Shown here one piece after another: positions 38,369 through 48,164 of a stretch of DNA of 64,000 bases. A model generated the notes under the pieces. It was not told the DNA's origin, ran no database searches, and was given only the letters and a program-made list of their open reading frames with translations. The stretch comes from Sphingobium soli (GTDB taxonomy: Bacteria; Pseudomonadota; Alphaproteobacteria; Sphingomonadales; Sphingomonadaceae), in assembly GCF_020782245.1 (NCBI RefSeq), contig NZ_JAJGNP010000017.1, positions 1 through 64,000 on the forward strand. The letters run 5' to 3'. Position 1 is the stretch's first letter, and the number at the start of each line of letters is the position of its first letter. The position numbers were made by a program, and so were the translations under genes.

Positions 38369-39958
38369 ATGTCCGACGTCACCATCAAGCGCGCCCTCCT
38401 GTCCGTGTCGGACAAGGCGGGCCTCATCGAACTGGGCCAGGCGCTGGGGAAGCATGGCGTCGAACTGGTGTCGACCGGCGGCACGGCCAGGGCGCTGCGT
38501 GAGGCGGGCCTGACGGTCAAGGATATTTCCGACCTCACCGGCTTTCCCGAGATGATGGATGGCCGCGTCAAGACGCTGCACCCCAAGGTTCATGGCGGCC
38601 TGCTCGCCGTGCGCAACAACCCGGATCATGTCGCTTCGATGGACGCGAATGACATCGGCGCGATCGACCTCGTCGTCGTCAATCTCTATCCCTTCGCCGC
38701 CACCGTCGCCAAGGGCGCGGATCGCGAGGAAATTATCGAGAATATCGACATTGGCGGCCCCTCCATGGTGCGTTCGGCCGCGAAAAATCATGAGAGCGTG
38801 GCGATCGTCACTGACCCGGCAGACTATGCCCGGCTGATCGCCGAAATGGACGAGAAGGGTGGCGCGACCAGCTACGACTTCCGCCGCATGCTCGCGGCCA
38901 AGGCCTATGCGGCGACCGCAGCCTATGATTCGATGATCGCCAGCTGGTTCGCTTTCGCAGACCAGGGCGTCGCCTTCCCCGAAACGCTCAGCCTGTCGAG
39001 CACGCTGGGCGCGACGTTGCGCTATGGCGAAAATCCGCATCAAGCCGCCGCCCTCTACCTACCGGTCGGTCCCACCGCGCGCGGCATCGCCCAGGCGCAG
39101 CAGATCCAGGGCAAGGAACTCTCCTACAATAATTACAACGACGCCGACGCCGCGCTGGAACTGGTCAGCGAATTTCGCGACGGCCCGCCGACCGTCGTCA
39201 TCGTCAAGCACGCCAATCCTTGCGGCGTCGCCACCGGCGACACGCTGATCGAAGCCTATGAAGCCGCGCTCGCCTGCGACAGCGTTTCGGCCTTTGGCGG
39301 CATCATCGCGGTCAACCGCCCGCTCGATGGCCCCACCGCCGAAGCGATCAGCGGCATCTTCACCGAAGTCGTCGCCGCGCCCGACGCCGATGAAGACGCG
39401 CGCGCCATCTTCGCGAAAAAGAAGAACCTCCGCCTTCTGCTGACCGGCGACCTGCCCGATCCGACGCGTCCGGGCCTTCAGGTCAAGAGCATCGCGGGCG
39501 GCATGTTGGTGCAAAGCCGCGACAATGGCCAGGTCAGCCAGGATGCGCTCAAGGTCGTGACACAGCGCGCGCCGACCGAACAGGAATTGAAGGACTGCCT
39601 GTTCGCCTGGACCGTGGCCAAGCATGTGAAGTCCAACGCCATCGTCTATGCCAGGGATGGCAGCACGGCAGGCGTCGGCGCGGGCCAGATGAACCGCCTC
39701 GAATCGGCCCGCATCGCCGCGTGGAAGGCGAAGGATGCGGCGGAAAAGGCTGGCTGGAGCGAGCCGCGCACGATCGGCTCCGCCGTCGCCTCCGACGCCT
39801 TTTTCCCCTTCGCCGACGGCCTGATGGCCGCGGTCGAGGCCGGCGCGACCGCCGTGATCCAGCCGGGCGGTTCGATCCGCGACGACGAGGTGATCGCCGC
39901 CGCCGACAAAGCAGGCCTCGCCATGGTCTTCACCGGCATGCGTCACTTCCGGCATTGA
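38369..39958 (+). CDS. purH: Bifunctional AICAR transformylase/IMP cyclohydrolase
   Basis: A 529-residue enzyme for the last two steps of IMP synthesis. The MGS-like N-terminal domain (1-200) begins [20 protein letters not shown] and has [15 protein letters not shown] and [15 protein letters not shown]. The AICAR transformylase domain has [40 protein letters not shown] with the catalytic Lys-His, and the C-terminal [11 protein letters not shown] and [16 protein letters not shown]. Length is standard. A strong hairpin follows. Confidence 0.97.
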   Translation: MSDVTIKRALLSVSDKAGLIELGQALGKHGVELVSTGGTARALREAGLTVKDISDLTGFPEMMDGRVKTLHPKVHGGLLAVRNNPDHVASMDANDIGAIDLVVVNLYPFAATVAKGADREEIIENIDIGGPSMVRSAAKNHESVAIVTDPADYARLIAEMDEKGGATSYDFRRMLAAKAYAATAAYDSMIASWFAFADQGVAFPETLSLSSTLGATLRYGENPHQAAALYLPVGPTARGIAQAQQIQGKELSYNNYNDADAALELVSEFRDGPPTVVIVKHANPCGVATGDTLIEAYEAALACDSVSAFGGIIAVNRPLDGPTAEAISGIFTEVVAAPDADEDARAIFAKKKNLRLLLTGDLPDPTRPGLQVKSIAGGMLVQSRDNGQVSQDALKVVTQRAPTEQELKDCLFAWTVAKHVKSNAIVYARDGSTAGVGAGQMNRLESARIAAWKAKDAAEKAGWSEPRTIGSAVASDAFFPFADGLMAAVEAGATAVIQPGGSIRDDEVIAAADKAGLAMVFTGMRHFRH

Positions 39959-39964
39959 GTCTCA

Positions 39965-39997
39965 TGCAGGTGCGAACGCATCCTGTTCGCACCTGCA
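39965..39997 (+). terminator. Hairpin after purH
   Basis: A perfect 13-bp stem, TGCAGGTGCGAAC/GTTCGCACCTGCA, around GCATCCT, starting 7 bp after the purH stop. Followed by AAAATCG rather than T residues, so Rho or mRNA-end protection may be involved. Confidence 0.7.
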
Positions 39998-40132
39998 AAA
40001 TCGCGCAAATCCGCCAATTTTTGCCAAGTGGCCTCTTTTCAACCCGCCCTGCCGCGCCTATTTAAGGTGCGACCCTACGTCCACGTCAGACGTGGGGCAC
40101 AAGATAAGAAACATGTTCGACAGGAGACAAGG

Positions 40133-40465
40133 ATGAGCATGAAGACGCTGGCGGCCCTTGCCGCCACGATGGCCCTTGCGCTGCCCGGTATGGCCAGCGC
40201 CGGCAGCACCAATAATGACGTGATCGTCGATGGCACCAGCGGCACAGAAACGCGGTCGATGACCGTTTCGCTTAGCGACCTGAACCTCGCGAGCGCAGGC
40301 GATGTGCGCCGCGCCGATTATCGCCTGATCCGCGCATCCAAGAAAGTGTGCGGTTTCGTCAATGGATCGGTCATCCCCGTGACCGACGATTATCGCAATT
40401 GCTATGGCGCCGCGATCGACGGCGCGCGCAGCGATCTCAGCACCCTGACCCAGCGTCTGGGCTGA
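40133..40465 (+). CDS. UrcA family secreted protein
   Basis: From ATG 40133 (GGAGACAAGG upstream) a 110-residue precursor. The signal peptide is MKTLAALAATMALALPGMASA. The mature part has the UrcA-family layout: RSMTVSLSDLNLASAGDVRR followed by ADYRLIRASKKVCGFV and a second Cys in YRNCYG, probably a periplasmic disulfide. The family is nearly confined to sphingomonads and relatives; its role is unknown. An upstream in-frame ATG at 40028 lies in the preceding noncoding DNA. Confidence 0.85.
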   Translation: MSMKTLAALAATMALALPGMASAGSTNNDVIVDGTSGTETRSMTVSLSDLNLASAGDVRRADYRLIRASKKVCGFVNGSVIPVTDDYRNCYGAAIDGARSDLSTLTQRLG

Positions 40466-40527
40466 TCGAGCGATCGCAAAAGCGCGCCGGTCGCGCTGGA
40501 GCCTTCCCCCGCGAAGGGGACTGCAGG

Positions 40528-40560
40528 GGGCCGTTCCGCATCGCGCGGGGCGGCCCTTTG
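40528..40560 (+). terminator. Stem-loop after urcA
   Basis: GGGCCG at 40528-40533 pairs with CGGCCC at 40551-40556, followed by TTTG, with extra GC pairing inside. About 60 bp after the urcA-family stop. Confidence 0.5.
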
Positions 40561-40593
40561 TCCTGTGCCACCCGCCGTCACGCTTACCGGCAA

Positions 40594-40608
40594 TTAACCA
40601 CTCCTTAG
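40594..40608 (+). promoter_or_regulatory. CtrA-like site before the FAD enzyme operon
   Basis: TTAACCACTCCTTAG matches the CtrA consensus TTAA-N7-TTAA except for the final base. It lies 53 bp before the start at 40661. A regulatory role is inferred. Confidence 0.45.
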
Positions 40609-40660
40609 AAGATTTCCTTCACTCCGGGCGGTACGAAGACCATCGGGGGACCAGACTGCC

Positions 40661-42184
40661 ATGCCGCATACCGATCAGAAGGTGGATGTTGCCATTATCG
40701 GGGCTGGCCCGGCCGGCTTGACCGCCGCCTATCTGCTGACCAAGCAGGGCTATAGCGTCGCCGTGATCGAAAAGGACCCGACCTATGTCGGCGGCATCAG
40801 CCGCACGGTCGAACTGAATGGCTTTCGCTTCGACATTGGCGGCCACCGCTTCTTTTCCAAGTCGCAGCAGGTGGTCGACCTGTGGAACGAGATTCTTCCG
40901 CACGATTTCATCCAGCGCCCGCGCATGAGCCGCATCTATTATGAGGGCAAATATTACAGCTACCCTCTGCGCGCGTTCGAAGCTTTGCGGAACCTGGGCA
41001 TCTGGCGCTCGACGCTCTGCATGGCGAGCTTCGCCAAGGCAAAACTCTTCCCCAATCGCGACATCCGCTCCTTTCAGGACTGGACCGTCAATGCCTTCGG
41101 GCACAAGCTCTTCTCGATCTTCTTCAAGACCTACACCGAAAAGGTCTGGGGCATGCCGTGCGATGAAATGTCGGCCGACTGGGCAGCGCAGCGGATCAAG
41201 GGCCTGTCGCTCTGGGGCGCGGTCAAGGACGGGCTCAAGCGCAGCCTTGGCCTCAACAAGACGCCCAATGACGGCATGGCGACCAAGACGCTGCTAGAAA
41301 GTTTCCGCTACCCGCGCCTTGGCCCCGGCATGATGTGGGACGCGGCGCGCGACTATGTGGTCGCGGGCGGCAACCAGGTGCTGATGGCGCACAGTTTCAA
41401 GCGGCTGGAGGAAGACCAGGCGCATGGCACATGGCGGCTGATCGCCGATGGTCCCGATGGCGATGTCACCATCCGCGCCGGCCATGTCATTTCCTCCGCG
41501 CCGATGCGCGAACTGGCCGGCCGCATCCACCCGCTGCCCGCCACGCTGCCGCAGGCGATGGACCTCAAATATCGCGACTTCCTGACCGTCGCCTTGATGG
41601 TGAAGGGGGATGATATCTTCCCCGACAATTGGATCTATATCCATGACCCGCGCGTGCAGGTGGGCCGGATCCAGAATTTCCGCAGCTGGTCGCCCGAAAT
41701 GGTGCCCGATCCCACGCTCGCCTGCGTGGGCCTGGAATATTTCTGTTTCGAAGGCGATGGCCTCTGGTCCTCGACCGATGCCGATCTGATCGCGCTGGCG
41801 ACACAGGAAATGGCGCAGCTTGGCCTGTGCAACCCCGATGATGTCGTGGGCGGCGCAGTGGTGCGTCAGGAAAAGGCCTATCCCGTCTATGACGACGCCT
41901 ATGCCGCCAATGTGCTGGCGATGCGCACCGAACTGGAAGCGCGCTATCCCACGCTGCACATGGTCGGCCGCAACGGCATGCACCGCTACAACAATCAGGA
42001 CCATGCGATGATGACGGCGATGCTGACGGTGCGCAACATCATCGCCGGCCGCCGCGTCCATGATGTGTGGCAGGTCAATGAAGACGCCGAATATCATGAG
42101 GCTGGCGCCGAAGGACAGGATGCCGACGCGCAGGCCGCGCTCGCCAGCGTCCGCGCCGTCCCTGCCCGGCTCAAGGCGGCCTGA
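40661..42184 (+). CDS. FAD-dependent oxidoreductase, UGM/protoporphyrinogen-oxidase-like
   Basis: A 507-residue flavoprotein. The Rossmann FAD loop VAIIGAGPAGLTAAYLL is at residues 10-26, followed by YVGGISRTVELNGFRFDIGG and HRFFSKSQQVVDLW, as in UDP-galactopyranose-mutase-like and amine-oxidase-like proteins that often sit in cell-surface sugar clusters. RNGMHRYNNQDHAMMTAMLT near the C-terminus is the second FAD contact. It heads an operon with a GtrA protein and a GT-C-like membrane protein, which points to modification of a lipid-linked sugar or polyprenyl carrier. The exact reaction is unknown. Confidence 0.82.
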   Translation: MPHTDQKVDVAIIGAGPAGLTAAYLLTKQGYSVAVIEKDPTYVGGISRTVELNGFRFDIGGHRFFSKSQQVVDLWNEILPHDFIQRPRMSRIYYEGKYYSYPLRAFEALRNLGIWRSTLCMASFAKAKLFPNRDIRSFQDWTVNAFGHKLFSIFFKTYTEKVWGMPCDEMSADWAAQRIKGLSLWGAVKDGLKRSLGLNKTPNDGMATKTLLESFRYPRLGPGMMWDAARDYVVAGGNQVLMAHSFKRLEEDQAHGTWRLIADGPDGDVTIRAGHVISSAPMRELAGRIHPLPATLPQAMDLKYRDFLTVALMVKGDDIFPDNWIYIHDPRVQVGRIQNFRSWSPEMVPDPTLACVGLEYFCFEGDGLWSSTDADLIALATQEMAQLGLCNPDDVVGGAVVRQEKAYPVYDDAYAANVLAMRTELEARYPTLHMVGRNGMHRYNNQDHAMMTAMLTVRNIIAGRRVHDVWQVNEDAEYHEAGAEGQDADAQAALASVRAVPARLKAA

Positions 42185-42188
42185 CTCC

Positions 42189-42596
42189 ATGGCCCCCCGC
42201 CTCCGGGCGGCGGTGCTGCCGGTCGCGCGCCTGATGTTCGCCCGCTATCTGCTGGCCAGCATCATCGCGCTCGCCAGCGACTTCGCCCTGTTCCTGCTGC
42301 TGGACCGCCTGGGCCTGCCGCCGGTCGCGGCGGCGTGCGGCGGCTATGCCGGCGGCCTGCTGGTCCATTGGGCGATCAGCGTCCGCTTCGTCTTCGACAC
42401 CGGGGCGGGGCCATCGCATGGCCAGCGCCTCGCCTTCATCGCCAGCGCGCTGCTGGGCATGGGCATGACCATGGCGATGGTCGGCGCGCTCAGCCTTGTC
42501 GGCACCGCGCCCGCGCTCGCCAAGCTCCTGTCCGTCCCGGTCAGCTTCCTTACCGTCTATGCGATCCGCAAATATGGCGTCTTCGCCCGCGCCTGA
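42189..42596 (+). CDS. GtrA-family membrane protein
   Basis: 135 residues from ATG 42189 with four membrane helices. It has the GtrA signature FARYLLASIIALASDFALFL near the start and AAACGGYAGGLLVHWAISVR in the second helix; the end AIRKYGVFARA is typical. GtrA proteins are thought to flip undecaprenyl-phosphate-linked sugars across the inner membrane. It starts 5 bp after the FAD enzyme and its 3' end overlaps the next gene by 23 bp. Confidence 0.88.
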   Translation: MAPRLRAAVLPVARLMFARYLLASIIALASDFALFLLLDRLGLPPVAAACGGYAGGLLVHWAISVRFVFDTGAGPSHGQRLAFIASALLGMGMTMAMVGALSLVGTAPALAKLLSVPVSFLTVYAIRKYGVFARA

Positions 42597-44340
42597 CCTG
42601 CGCCGCGCCGCGCTCTGGGCAGGACTCGCCTGGCTGACGTGCTGCGTGGTCCTGATCTGGCTGGCCCATGGCCGCTTCTCGACGCTCGCCTTTCGCGACC
42701 CCGATGATGCGATGCGGCTGGTGCAGGTGCGCGACTGGCTGGCCGGGCAATTCTTTTTCGATGTGTCCCAGCATCGGGTGAACCCGCCCCATGGCGGACC
42801 GATGCACTGGTCGCGCATCGTCGACATGCCGGTCGCGGGCCTCATCCTGCTCCTGCGGCCGCTGCTGGGGGCAGCGAGCGCCGAACTCATTGCCTGCATC
42901 GCCGTGCCGCTCCTACTGCTGGGCGGTCTTGTCGCCGCCGCCTTCATCGCCGCGCGCCGAATCGCGGGCAGCGCCGTGGCGCTGGTCGTCGTCATCCTGC
43001 TGCTGACATCGCCCAGCATCCTCGTGCAATTCGCCCCGCTGCGCATCGACCACCATGGCTGGCAGATCCTGCTCGCCGGCGTCGCGCTGATGGCCGCGTT
43101 CGACGGGCGGCCCGCGCGGGGCGGCGTCATCGCCGCGCTCGCGCTGGCGACATGGCTCCAGATTTCGAGCGAGGCGCTGCCTTATACGGCACTGTTCGCC
43201 GGCCTGTTCGCGCTGCGCCACTGGATCGACCGGGCTCAGGCGCCCGGCTTCATCGCCTTCGCGGTGACGCTCGGCCTTGCCGCCGCCACCCTGCTAGCGC
43301 TGCTGCGCGGGCCGGGCGCGCTGCTGGCGACGCAATGCGATGCGCTATCCTACGCCTATGTCTGGCCGCTCCTTGCGCTGGCGGTCATAGCGGCGCTGGC
43401 GGGGCGCCTGATCGGCCTGGATACCGCCAGGCGGCGGCTGATCGTCGCCGCGCTGGCCGGCGGCGCAGCGGTCGCGACCTTCCTCATGACCGGCGGCCCC
43501 TGCCTGTCGGGTGATCCCTTCGCCGCGCTCGGCCCGGTCGCCTATCGCCTCTGGTATCTCAAGGTCATGGAAGGGCGGCCGATCTGGGCGCAGGATCTTG
43601 CCATGCGCGGTGCCATCCTGCTGCCGGCGCTGACAGGTCTTGCCGGCGCGCTGCTGGCGGCATGGCACGCATCGGGTGCGGCGCGAGCGCGCTGGGCGAC
43701 GCTGGCACTGCTGATCGTTGGCGCAACCCTGGTGGCGATGCTGGTGATGCGCGCCCTGTCGGTCGCCCATCTGTTGGCGCTGCCGGGCATCGCCTGGCTG
43801 ATCGTCCTGCTCTTTCGCCGCGCGCAGGCCGCGCCCAGCGCGATCATCCGTGTCCTTGGTTCAGCCGCGCTGGTGCTGTTGACCCCGGCGGGGCTGAGCG
43901 CTGCCTGGATCGCGCTTGTCTCCCACCACCCGCCCGAAGACAAGAGCGCCGCTGCCGACTGCCGCGCCCAATTCCTCCTCGCACCCCTCGACCGCCTGCC
44001 GCCCGCCACCCTGTTTGCGCCGATCGACATGGGGCCGGACATATTACTCCGCACCCGCCACAGCGTCATCGCCACCGCGCATCACCGCAATGTCGCGGGC
44101 CTGACGGAAGTCATCCGCGCCTTCGTCGCCGACCCGCAACAGGCGCGATCCATCGTCGCGGGCAGCGGCGCGACCTATCTGGTCGGGTGCGATTCGCTGA
44201 CGGAACTCCGCTCCTACGCGCGCGAGAACCCTGAGGGGCTGGCCGCCATGGTCCGGCAGGGCCGCGCGCCGGACTGGCTGGAACCGCTGCCGGGTAAGGG
44301 ACCGCTGCGGGTCTGGCGGATCAGGCGGGCTGGAAGCTGA
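42574..44340 (+). CDS. Multi-pass membrane protein, GT-C glycosyltransferase-like
   Basis: 588 residues from ATG 42574 (overlaps gtrA-like gene by 23 bp). About ten to twelve helices are followed by a C-terminal periplasmic part with Cys (YLVGCDSLTEL). The first loop carries FRDPDDAMRLVQVRDWLAGQ, with an acidic DPDD cluster after helix 1, as in GT-C transferases and AglB/PMT-like proteins that use polyprenyl-phosphate sugars. HWSRIVDMPVAGL follows. The partner genes support a sugar-transfer role, but no donor or acceptor can be named. Its end overlaps the convergent msrB by 20 bp. Confidence 0.7.
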   Translation: MASSPAPDLRRAALWAGLAWLTCCVVLIWLAHGRFSTLAFRDPDDAMRLVQVRDWLAGQFFFDVSQHRVNPPHGGPMHWSRIVDMPVAGLILLLRPLLGAASAELIACIAVPLLLLGGLVAAAFIAARRIAGSAVALVVVILLLTSPSILVQFAPLRIDHHGWQILLAGVALMAAFDGRPARGGVIAALALATWLQISSEALPYTALFAGLFALRHWIDRAQAPGFIAFAVTLGLAAATLLALLRGPGALLATQCDALSYAYVWPLLALAVIAALAGRLIGLDTARRRLIVAALAGGAAVATFLMTGGPCLSGDPFAALGPVAYRLWYLKVMEGRPIWAQDLAMRGAILLPALTGLAGALLAAWHASGAARARWATLALLIVGATLVAMLVMRALSVAHLLALPGIAWLIVLLFRRAQAAPSAIIRVLGSAALVLLTPAGLSAAWIALVSHHPPEDKSAAADCRAQFLLAPLDRLPPATLFAPIDMGPDILLRTRHSVIATAHHRNVAGLTEVIRAFVADPQQARSIVAGSGATYLVGCDSLTELRSYARENPEGLAAMVRQGRAPDWLEPLPGKGPLRVWRIRRAGS

Positions 44341-44797
44341 GCGCCACGCCGTTCATGCAATAACGCTTGCCCGTGGGCTTGGGGCCATCATCGAACACAT
44401 GGCCCAGATGCCCGCCGCAGCGCGCGCAATGCACCTCGGTGCGCGGATAGCCCAGCGCGAAGTCGCGGTTGGTGCCCACTGCGCGCGGCAAAGGCGCCCA
44501 AAAACTGGGCCAGCCGGTGCCGCTGTCGAACTTGGTCTTGCTGCTGAACAGCTTTTGCGCGCATCCCGCGCAGCTAAAGATGCCGGCGCGATGCTCGTCA
44601 TTGAGCGGGCTGCTATAGGGATGCTCGGTCGCTTCCTGCCGCAACACCTTATAGGCCCAGGGACTCAGCTTCTTGCGCCATTGCGCGTCGGTCAGCGTAT
44701 AGGCATAGGCCGCCTCCGCCTCGCCCGGCAACAATTGCCACAGCGCCACCGCGCCCACGCCGCTGGCGATGCCGCCCAGAAAATGCCGTCTGTCCAT
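44321..44797 (-). CDS. msrB: Peptide-methionine (R)-S-oxide reductase MsrB, Tat-exported
   Basis: 158 residues. The N-terminus MDRRHFLGGIASGVGAVALW is a twin-arginine signal, so the enzyme should act in the periplasm. The MsrB domain has two zinc CxxC pairs (SCAGC and HCARC), GTGWPSFWAP, and the catalytic Cys in RYCMNGVALSF at the end. It repairs oxidised methionine in exported proteins. No MsrA is fused or adjacent. Confidence 0.92.
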   Translation of the reverse strand: MDRRHFLGGIASGVGAVALWQLLPGEAEAAYAYTLTDAQWRKKLSPWAYKVLRQEATEHPYSSPLNDEHRAGIFSCAGCAQKLFSSKTKFDSGTGWPSFWAPLPRAVGTNRDFALGYPRTEVHCARCGGHLGHVFDDGPKPTGKRYCMNGVALSFQPA

Positions 44798-44816
44798 GGG
44801 CGACGGCGTACCGCAA

Positions 44817-46007
44817 TCAGCCTGTCGCCGGCCTGAACAGCTGTTTCCACCAGCGCCCGCCCGACTGCATCACATGCCGCCGGAACAACAGCACGCCCAC
44901 CCGGATGATCAGCGCCACGAACGCCGCCTGCCATAGCAACGCCAGCAGATGCGGCCACACCGCCGCATCCTGCCCCGCCCGCGCGATCATCGCGAAGGGC
45001 GAACTGAACGGGAAGATGCACGCAGCGATCTCGGCCGGCGATCCCATATGGTCGACGGCATAGCTGGCGAAGAAGAAGATCAGCATCTGCCCCATGGTGA
45101 TCGGCATGTTGAGCGTCTGCACCTCGCGCACCGTCGCGGCCTGCGCGCCGATTCCCAGGAACAGCGACCCCAGCAGCGTATAGGCCATGGTGAAATAGGC
45201 GAGCGCCAGCGCCAGAAAGATCGGCCACCCCACCGCCGGCGCGGGCAGCCCCGCGGGCTGCCCGCCCACCGCCAGGAAAATGGCGAACGCCGTCCCGCCC
45301 CAGAAGGCGATGCCCACCAGGCTCATCGCCAGCATCGCCATCAGCTTGCCCAGGAAGATCGCGTCGATCGGCACGGCGGCCGCCAATATCTCGATGATCT
45401 TGTTCGTCTTTTCCTCAACCAGGTTGGACAGGATCATGCCCGCCAGCAAGATAGTGAGGAAAAATATCACCACCTGCGCCGCCCGCCCGATCAGCAGTCG
45501 CGCCTGCGCCTGCGCGCCCAGACTTGTCGCGACTTCCTGCCGCTCGACCGGCACGAACCGCAGCGTCCGCTCCGCCAGCGCAGCCGTCGCCAGCAGGCTT
45601 ATGTCGCCCTGCAACCGGTCCAGATCTTCCGGCTTTCCCGTCAGCATCGGGCGCGTCAGACTCCCCGAGATGATCGCCACCACCTGCGAATCCGGGTCCG
45701 CCAATTGCGTGCGGGGATCGGGCGCAAGCGGGGCTTTTTGCAGGTGCGGCAGCGCATCCGCACCCATTCGCTCGACCAACCTGTGCTCCGCCCGCAGCAT
45801 CGCCGCCGTCTCCGCCGGGGCCAGCGCCACGCCCACTGCCGGCCGCAGGTCCGACCGCGAAATCCGCTCGCCCAGCCCGCCAAAGGCAAAGCCGATGACG
45901 ATCGGCAGCAATGGCCCCAGCAGGAACAGGATGAAGGTGCGCGACAGCACCACGGCGGTGAAATCGCGCCGGGCGATGACGAACGCCGCGCGCCACAATG
46001 CCCTCAT
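44817..46007 (-). CDS. ABC-2 type transporter permease
   Basis: 396 residues with the NatB/ABC-2 layout: an N-terminal helix (about 25-40: TFILFLLGPLLPIVIGFAFG), a large extracytoplasmic domain of about 130 residues, then five or six helices (VVIFFLTILLAGMILSNLVE onward), including the conserved LVEEKTNKIIEILAAAVP segment. It pairs with the ATPase encoded upstream, which its start overlaps by 4 bp. An exporter of unknown substrate (NatAB-like). Confidence 0.88.
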   Translation of the reverse strand: MRALWRAAFVIARRDFTAVVLSRTFILFLLGPLLPIVIGFAFGGLGERISRSDLRPAVGVALAPAETAAMLRAEHRLVERMGADALPHLQKAPLAPDPRTQLADPDSQVVAIISGSLTRPMLTGKPEDLDRLQGDISLLATAALAERTLRFVPVERQEVATSLGAQAQARLLIGRAAQVVIFFLTILLAGMILSNLVEEKTNKIIEILAAAVPIDAIFLGKLMAMLAMSLVGIAFWGGTAFAIFLAVGGQPAGLPAPAVGWPIFLALALAYFTMAYTLLGSLFLGIGAQAATVREVQTLNMPITMGQMLIFFFASYAVDHMGSPAEIAACIFPFSSPFAMIARAGQDAAVWPHLLALLWQAAFVALIIRVGVLLFRRHVMQSGGRWWKQLFRPATG

Positions 46008-46993
46008 GCCCGCGCCTCCTTGTCCTTTTCATCGCGCATCTGCCGCGCCACCGCTTCGCCGGCGATCGCGACGAAAGCGTCGTGAAGGCCCGGCCGCTCG
46101 ATCGACAGGCTCTCGATCCCCGCCCGGTCGTCGATCAGCGCGCGCAGCAGCGGCTCGATCCCCTCGGCCGGCAGGGCGAAATGCCACGCCCCTTCCTGCG
46201 CCATCGTATCGGGCGGCAAGGCGCGCCGCCATGCCCCGTCGGTCGCCCGCGTGCGCAGCCGCACCTGCGGTTGCAGGCGGTCGCGCGCCTCGCTGACCGT
46301 GCCGTCGAACCGGATGCGCCCGCCCGCGATGATGGCGACCCGCTCGCACAGCCGTTCGGCATGGGCGATGACATGGGTGGAAAACAGGATGGTGACGCCG
46401 CGCCGCGCCTGCTCGCGGATCAGCGCCTCCAGCTTTTCCTGGTTGATCGCGTCCAGCCCGGAAAAGGGCTCGTCCAGCACGATAAGGCGCGGCTCATGCA
46501 CGATCGTGCCGAATAACTGCACCGTCTGCGCCATCCCCTTGGACAGTTGGCGGATCGGCTTGGCGATGGCCGCGCCCATCCCATGATCTTCCAGCAAAGC
46601 CTTGGCCCGGCGCCGCCCTTCCGCCAGCGGCAATCCGCGCAGCGCCCCCATGAAGGCGATCGCCTCAAACGCCTTCATCGAAGGATAAAGCCCGCGCTCT
46701 TCTGGCAGATAGCCGACCTGCTGCGCCATGCGCAAAGGCTGGCTCGCCCCCAGCAACCGCCGCTCGCCCGCATCCGGGTCGACAATCCCCAGCAAGGTGC
46801 GCAGCAATGTCGTCTTACCCGCGCCATTGGGGCCTAAAATGCCGTAGATCGCGCCCGCGGGCACCGCGATGTCGACGCCATCGACCGCGCGGAAGTTGCC
46901 GAATGTCTTGACGAGCCCATGGCCTTCGACGGCGAAGACGGGCATGGGGGCCGGAATGGAGGCGGAGGACGGGGCCGGGGTGTCGCCGATCAT
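46004..46993 (-). CDS. ABC transporter ATP-binding protein
   Basis: 329 residues. Walker A GPNGAGKTTLLRTLLG is near residue 55, the Q-loop is in GYLPEERGLYPS, the signature is the diverged QLSKGMAQTVQLFG, and Walker B LIVLDEPFSGLD with the H-loop ILFSTHVIAHAERL follows. The C-terminal extension (about 230-329) is as in NatA-type exporters. With the permease it forms an ABC-2 exporter. Start ATG 46993 lies 22 bp from the divergent queG start, so the two share a very short promoter gap. Confidence 0.9.
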   Translation of the reverse strand: MIGDTPAPSSASIPAPMPVFAVEGHGLVKTFGNFRAVDGVDIAVPAGAIYGILGPNGAGKTTLLRTLLGIVDPDAGERRLLGASQPLRMAQQVGYLPEERGLYPSMKAFEAIAFMGALRGLPLAEGRRRAKALLEDHGMGAAIAKPIRQLSKGMAQTVQLFGTIVHEPRLIVLDEPFSGLDAINQEKLEALIREQARRGVTILFSTHVIAHAERLCERVAIIAGGRIRFDGTVSEARDRLQPQVRLRTRATDGAWRRALPPDTMAQEGAWHFALPAEGIEPLLRALIDDRAGIESLSIERPGLHDAFVAIAGEAVARQMRDEKDKEARA

Positions 46994-47015
46994 CCCGCCC
47001 TGATAGTCTGGACCC

Positions 47016-48077
47016 GTGGCCGTGCCTATAGAAACCTTGGAGCAGCGCCTGAAGGCGCAGGCGCAGCAGCTGGGCTTTGCCGCCTGCCGTATCGCCGACG
47101 CCGACGCCGCGCCGCAAAGCGCCGCGCGGCTGCGCCAATGGCTGGACGCCGGCCATCATGGCGACATGCTGTGGATGGAGGAGCGCGCCGACCAACGCGG
47201 TTCGCCGCGCGGCCTGTGGCCCGCCGTGCGCAGCGTCATCATGCTGGGGATGAGCTATGCGCCTGGCCGCGATCCGCTGGCGCTGGCCGATGCGCCCGAC
47301 CGCGCGCGCTTTTCGGTCTATGCGCAGGGCAAGGATTATCACGACGTCGTGAAAAAGGCGCTGAAGGCGCTTGCCCGCTGGCTGGTGGAGCAGCAGCCGC
47401 GCGAGGACGAATCGGGCGGCCTTAAAGTCTTCGTCGATACAGCGCCGGTGATGGAAAAACCCCTGGCGCAGGGTGCCGGCCTTGGCTGGCAGGGCAAGCA
47501 CAGCAATCTGGTCAGTCGCGACCATGGCAGCTGGCTGTTCCTTGGCGCCATCTATACCGAACGGGCGCTGACGCCCGACGCGCCCGAACGCGATCATTGC
47601 GGCAGCTGCACCGCCTGTCAGGCCGCCTGCCCGACCGATGCCTTCCCCGCCCCCTATGTCGTCGATGCGCGCCGCTGCATATCCTACCTCACCATCGAAC
47701 ATAAGGGGCCGATCCCGCAGGATTTGCGGGAAGGCATCGGCAACCGCGTCTATGGCTGCGACGATTGCCTTGCGGTCTGCCCCTGGAACAAATTTGCCGA
47801 CCATGCCGCCGCGAACAAGGCGTTCCTTGGCCGCGCCGAACTCGCCGCGCCCGATATCGGCGACCTGCTCGACCTCAATGACGCGACCTTTCGCGAGATT
47901 TTCTCCGGCTCGCCGATCAAGCGCATCGGCCGCAACCGCCTGGTCCGCAACGCCGCCATCGCCGCAGGCAACAGCGCCGATCCGCGCCTGCTCGCACGCT
48001 TACGCCCCCTGTGCGACGATGAAGACCCCGTCATCGCCGAAGCCGCTGCCTGGGCCATCGCCAAACTCACCGCCTGA
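47016..48077 (+). CDS. queG: Epoxyqueuosine reductase QueG
   Basis: 353 residues, GTG start. The cobalamin-dependent enzyme for the last step of queuosine synthesis in tRNA. The N-terminal reductase-like domain has [23 protein letters not shown] and [16 protein letters not shown]. The ferredoxin part has [16 protein letters not shown] and [13 protein letters not shown], ligating two [4Fe-4S] clusters. A HEAT-like C-terminus ([17 protein letters not shown]) follows. Confidence 0.94.
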   Translation: MAVPIETLEQRLKAQAQQLGFAACRIADADAAPQSAARLRQWLDAGHHGDMLWMEERADQRGSPRGLWPAVRSVIMLGMSYAPGRDPLALADAPDRARFSVYAQGKDYHDVVKKALKALARWLVEQQPREDESGGLKVFVDTAPVMEKPLAQGAGLGWQGKHSNLVSRDHGSWLFLGAIYTERALTPDAPERDHCGSCTACQAACPTDAFPAPYVVDARRCISYLTIEHKGPIPQDLREGIGNRVYGCDDCLAVCPWNKFADHAAANKAFLGRAELAAPDIGDLLDLNDATFREIFSGSPIKRIGRNRLVRNAAIAAGNSADPRLLARLRPLCDDEDPVIAEAAAWAIAKLTA

Positions 48078-48089
48078 CCCCCCCGTCAC

Positions 48090-48105
48090 CCCCGCGAAAG
48101 CGGGG
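48090..48105. repeat. CCCCGC-gaaa-GCGGGG hairpin element
   Basis: A 6-bp GC stem closed by a GAAA tetraloop sits in the GTCACCCCCGCGAAAGCGGG context common as a dispersed palindromic unit in alphaproteobacteria, 12 bp after queG. Confidence 0.6.
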
Positions 48106-48164
48106 ACCCATCTCTCCCCGCAATGCTCCATCAGACACAAGGCTGTGCCGCTAAAGGCCCGCCC

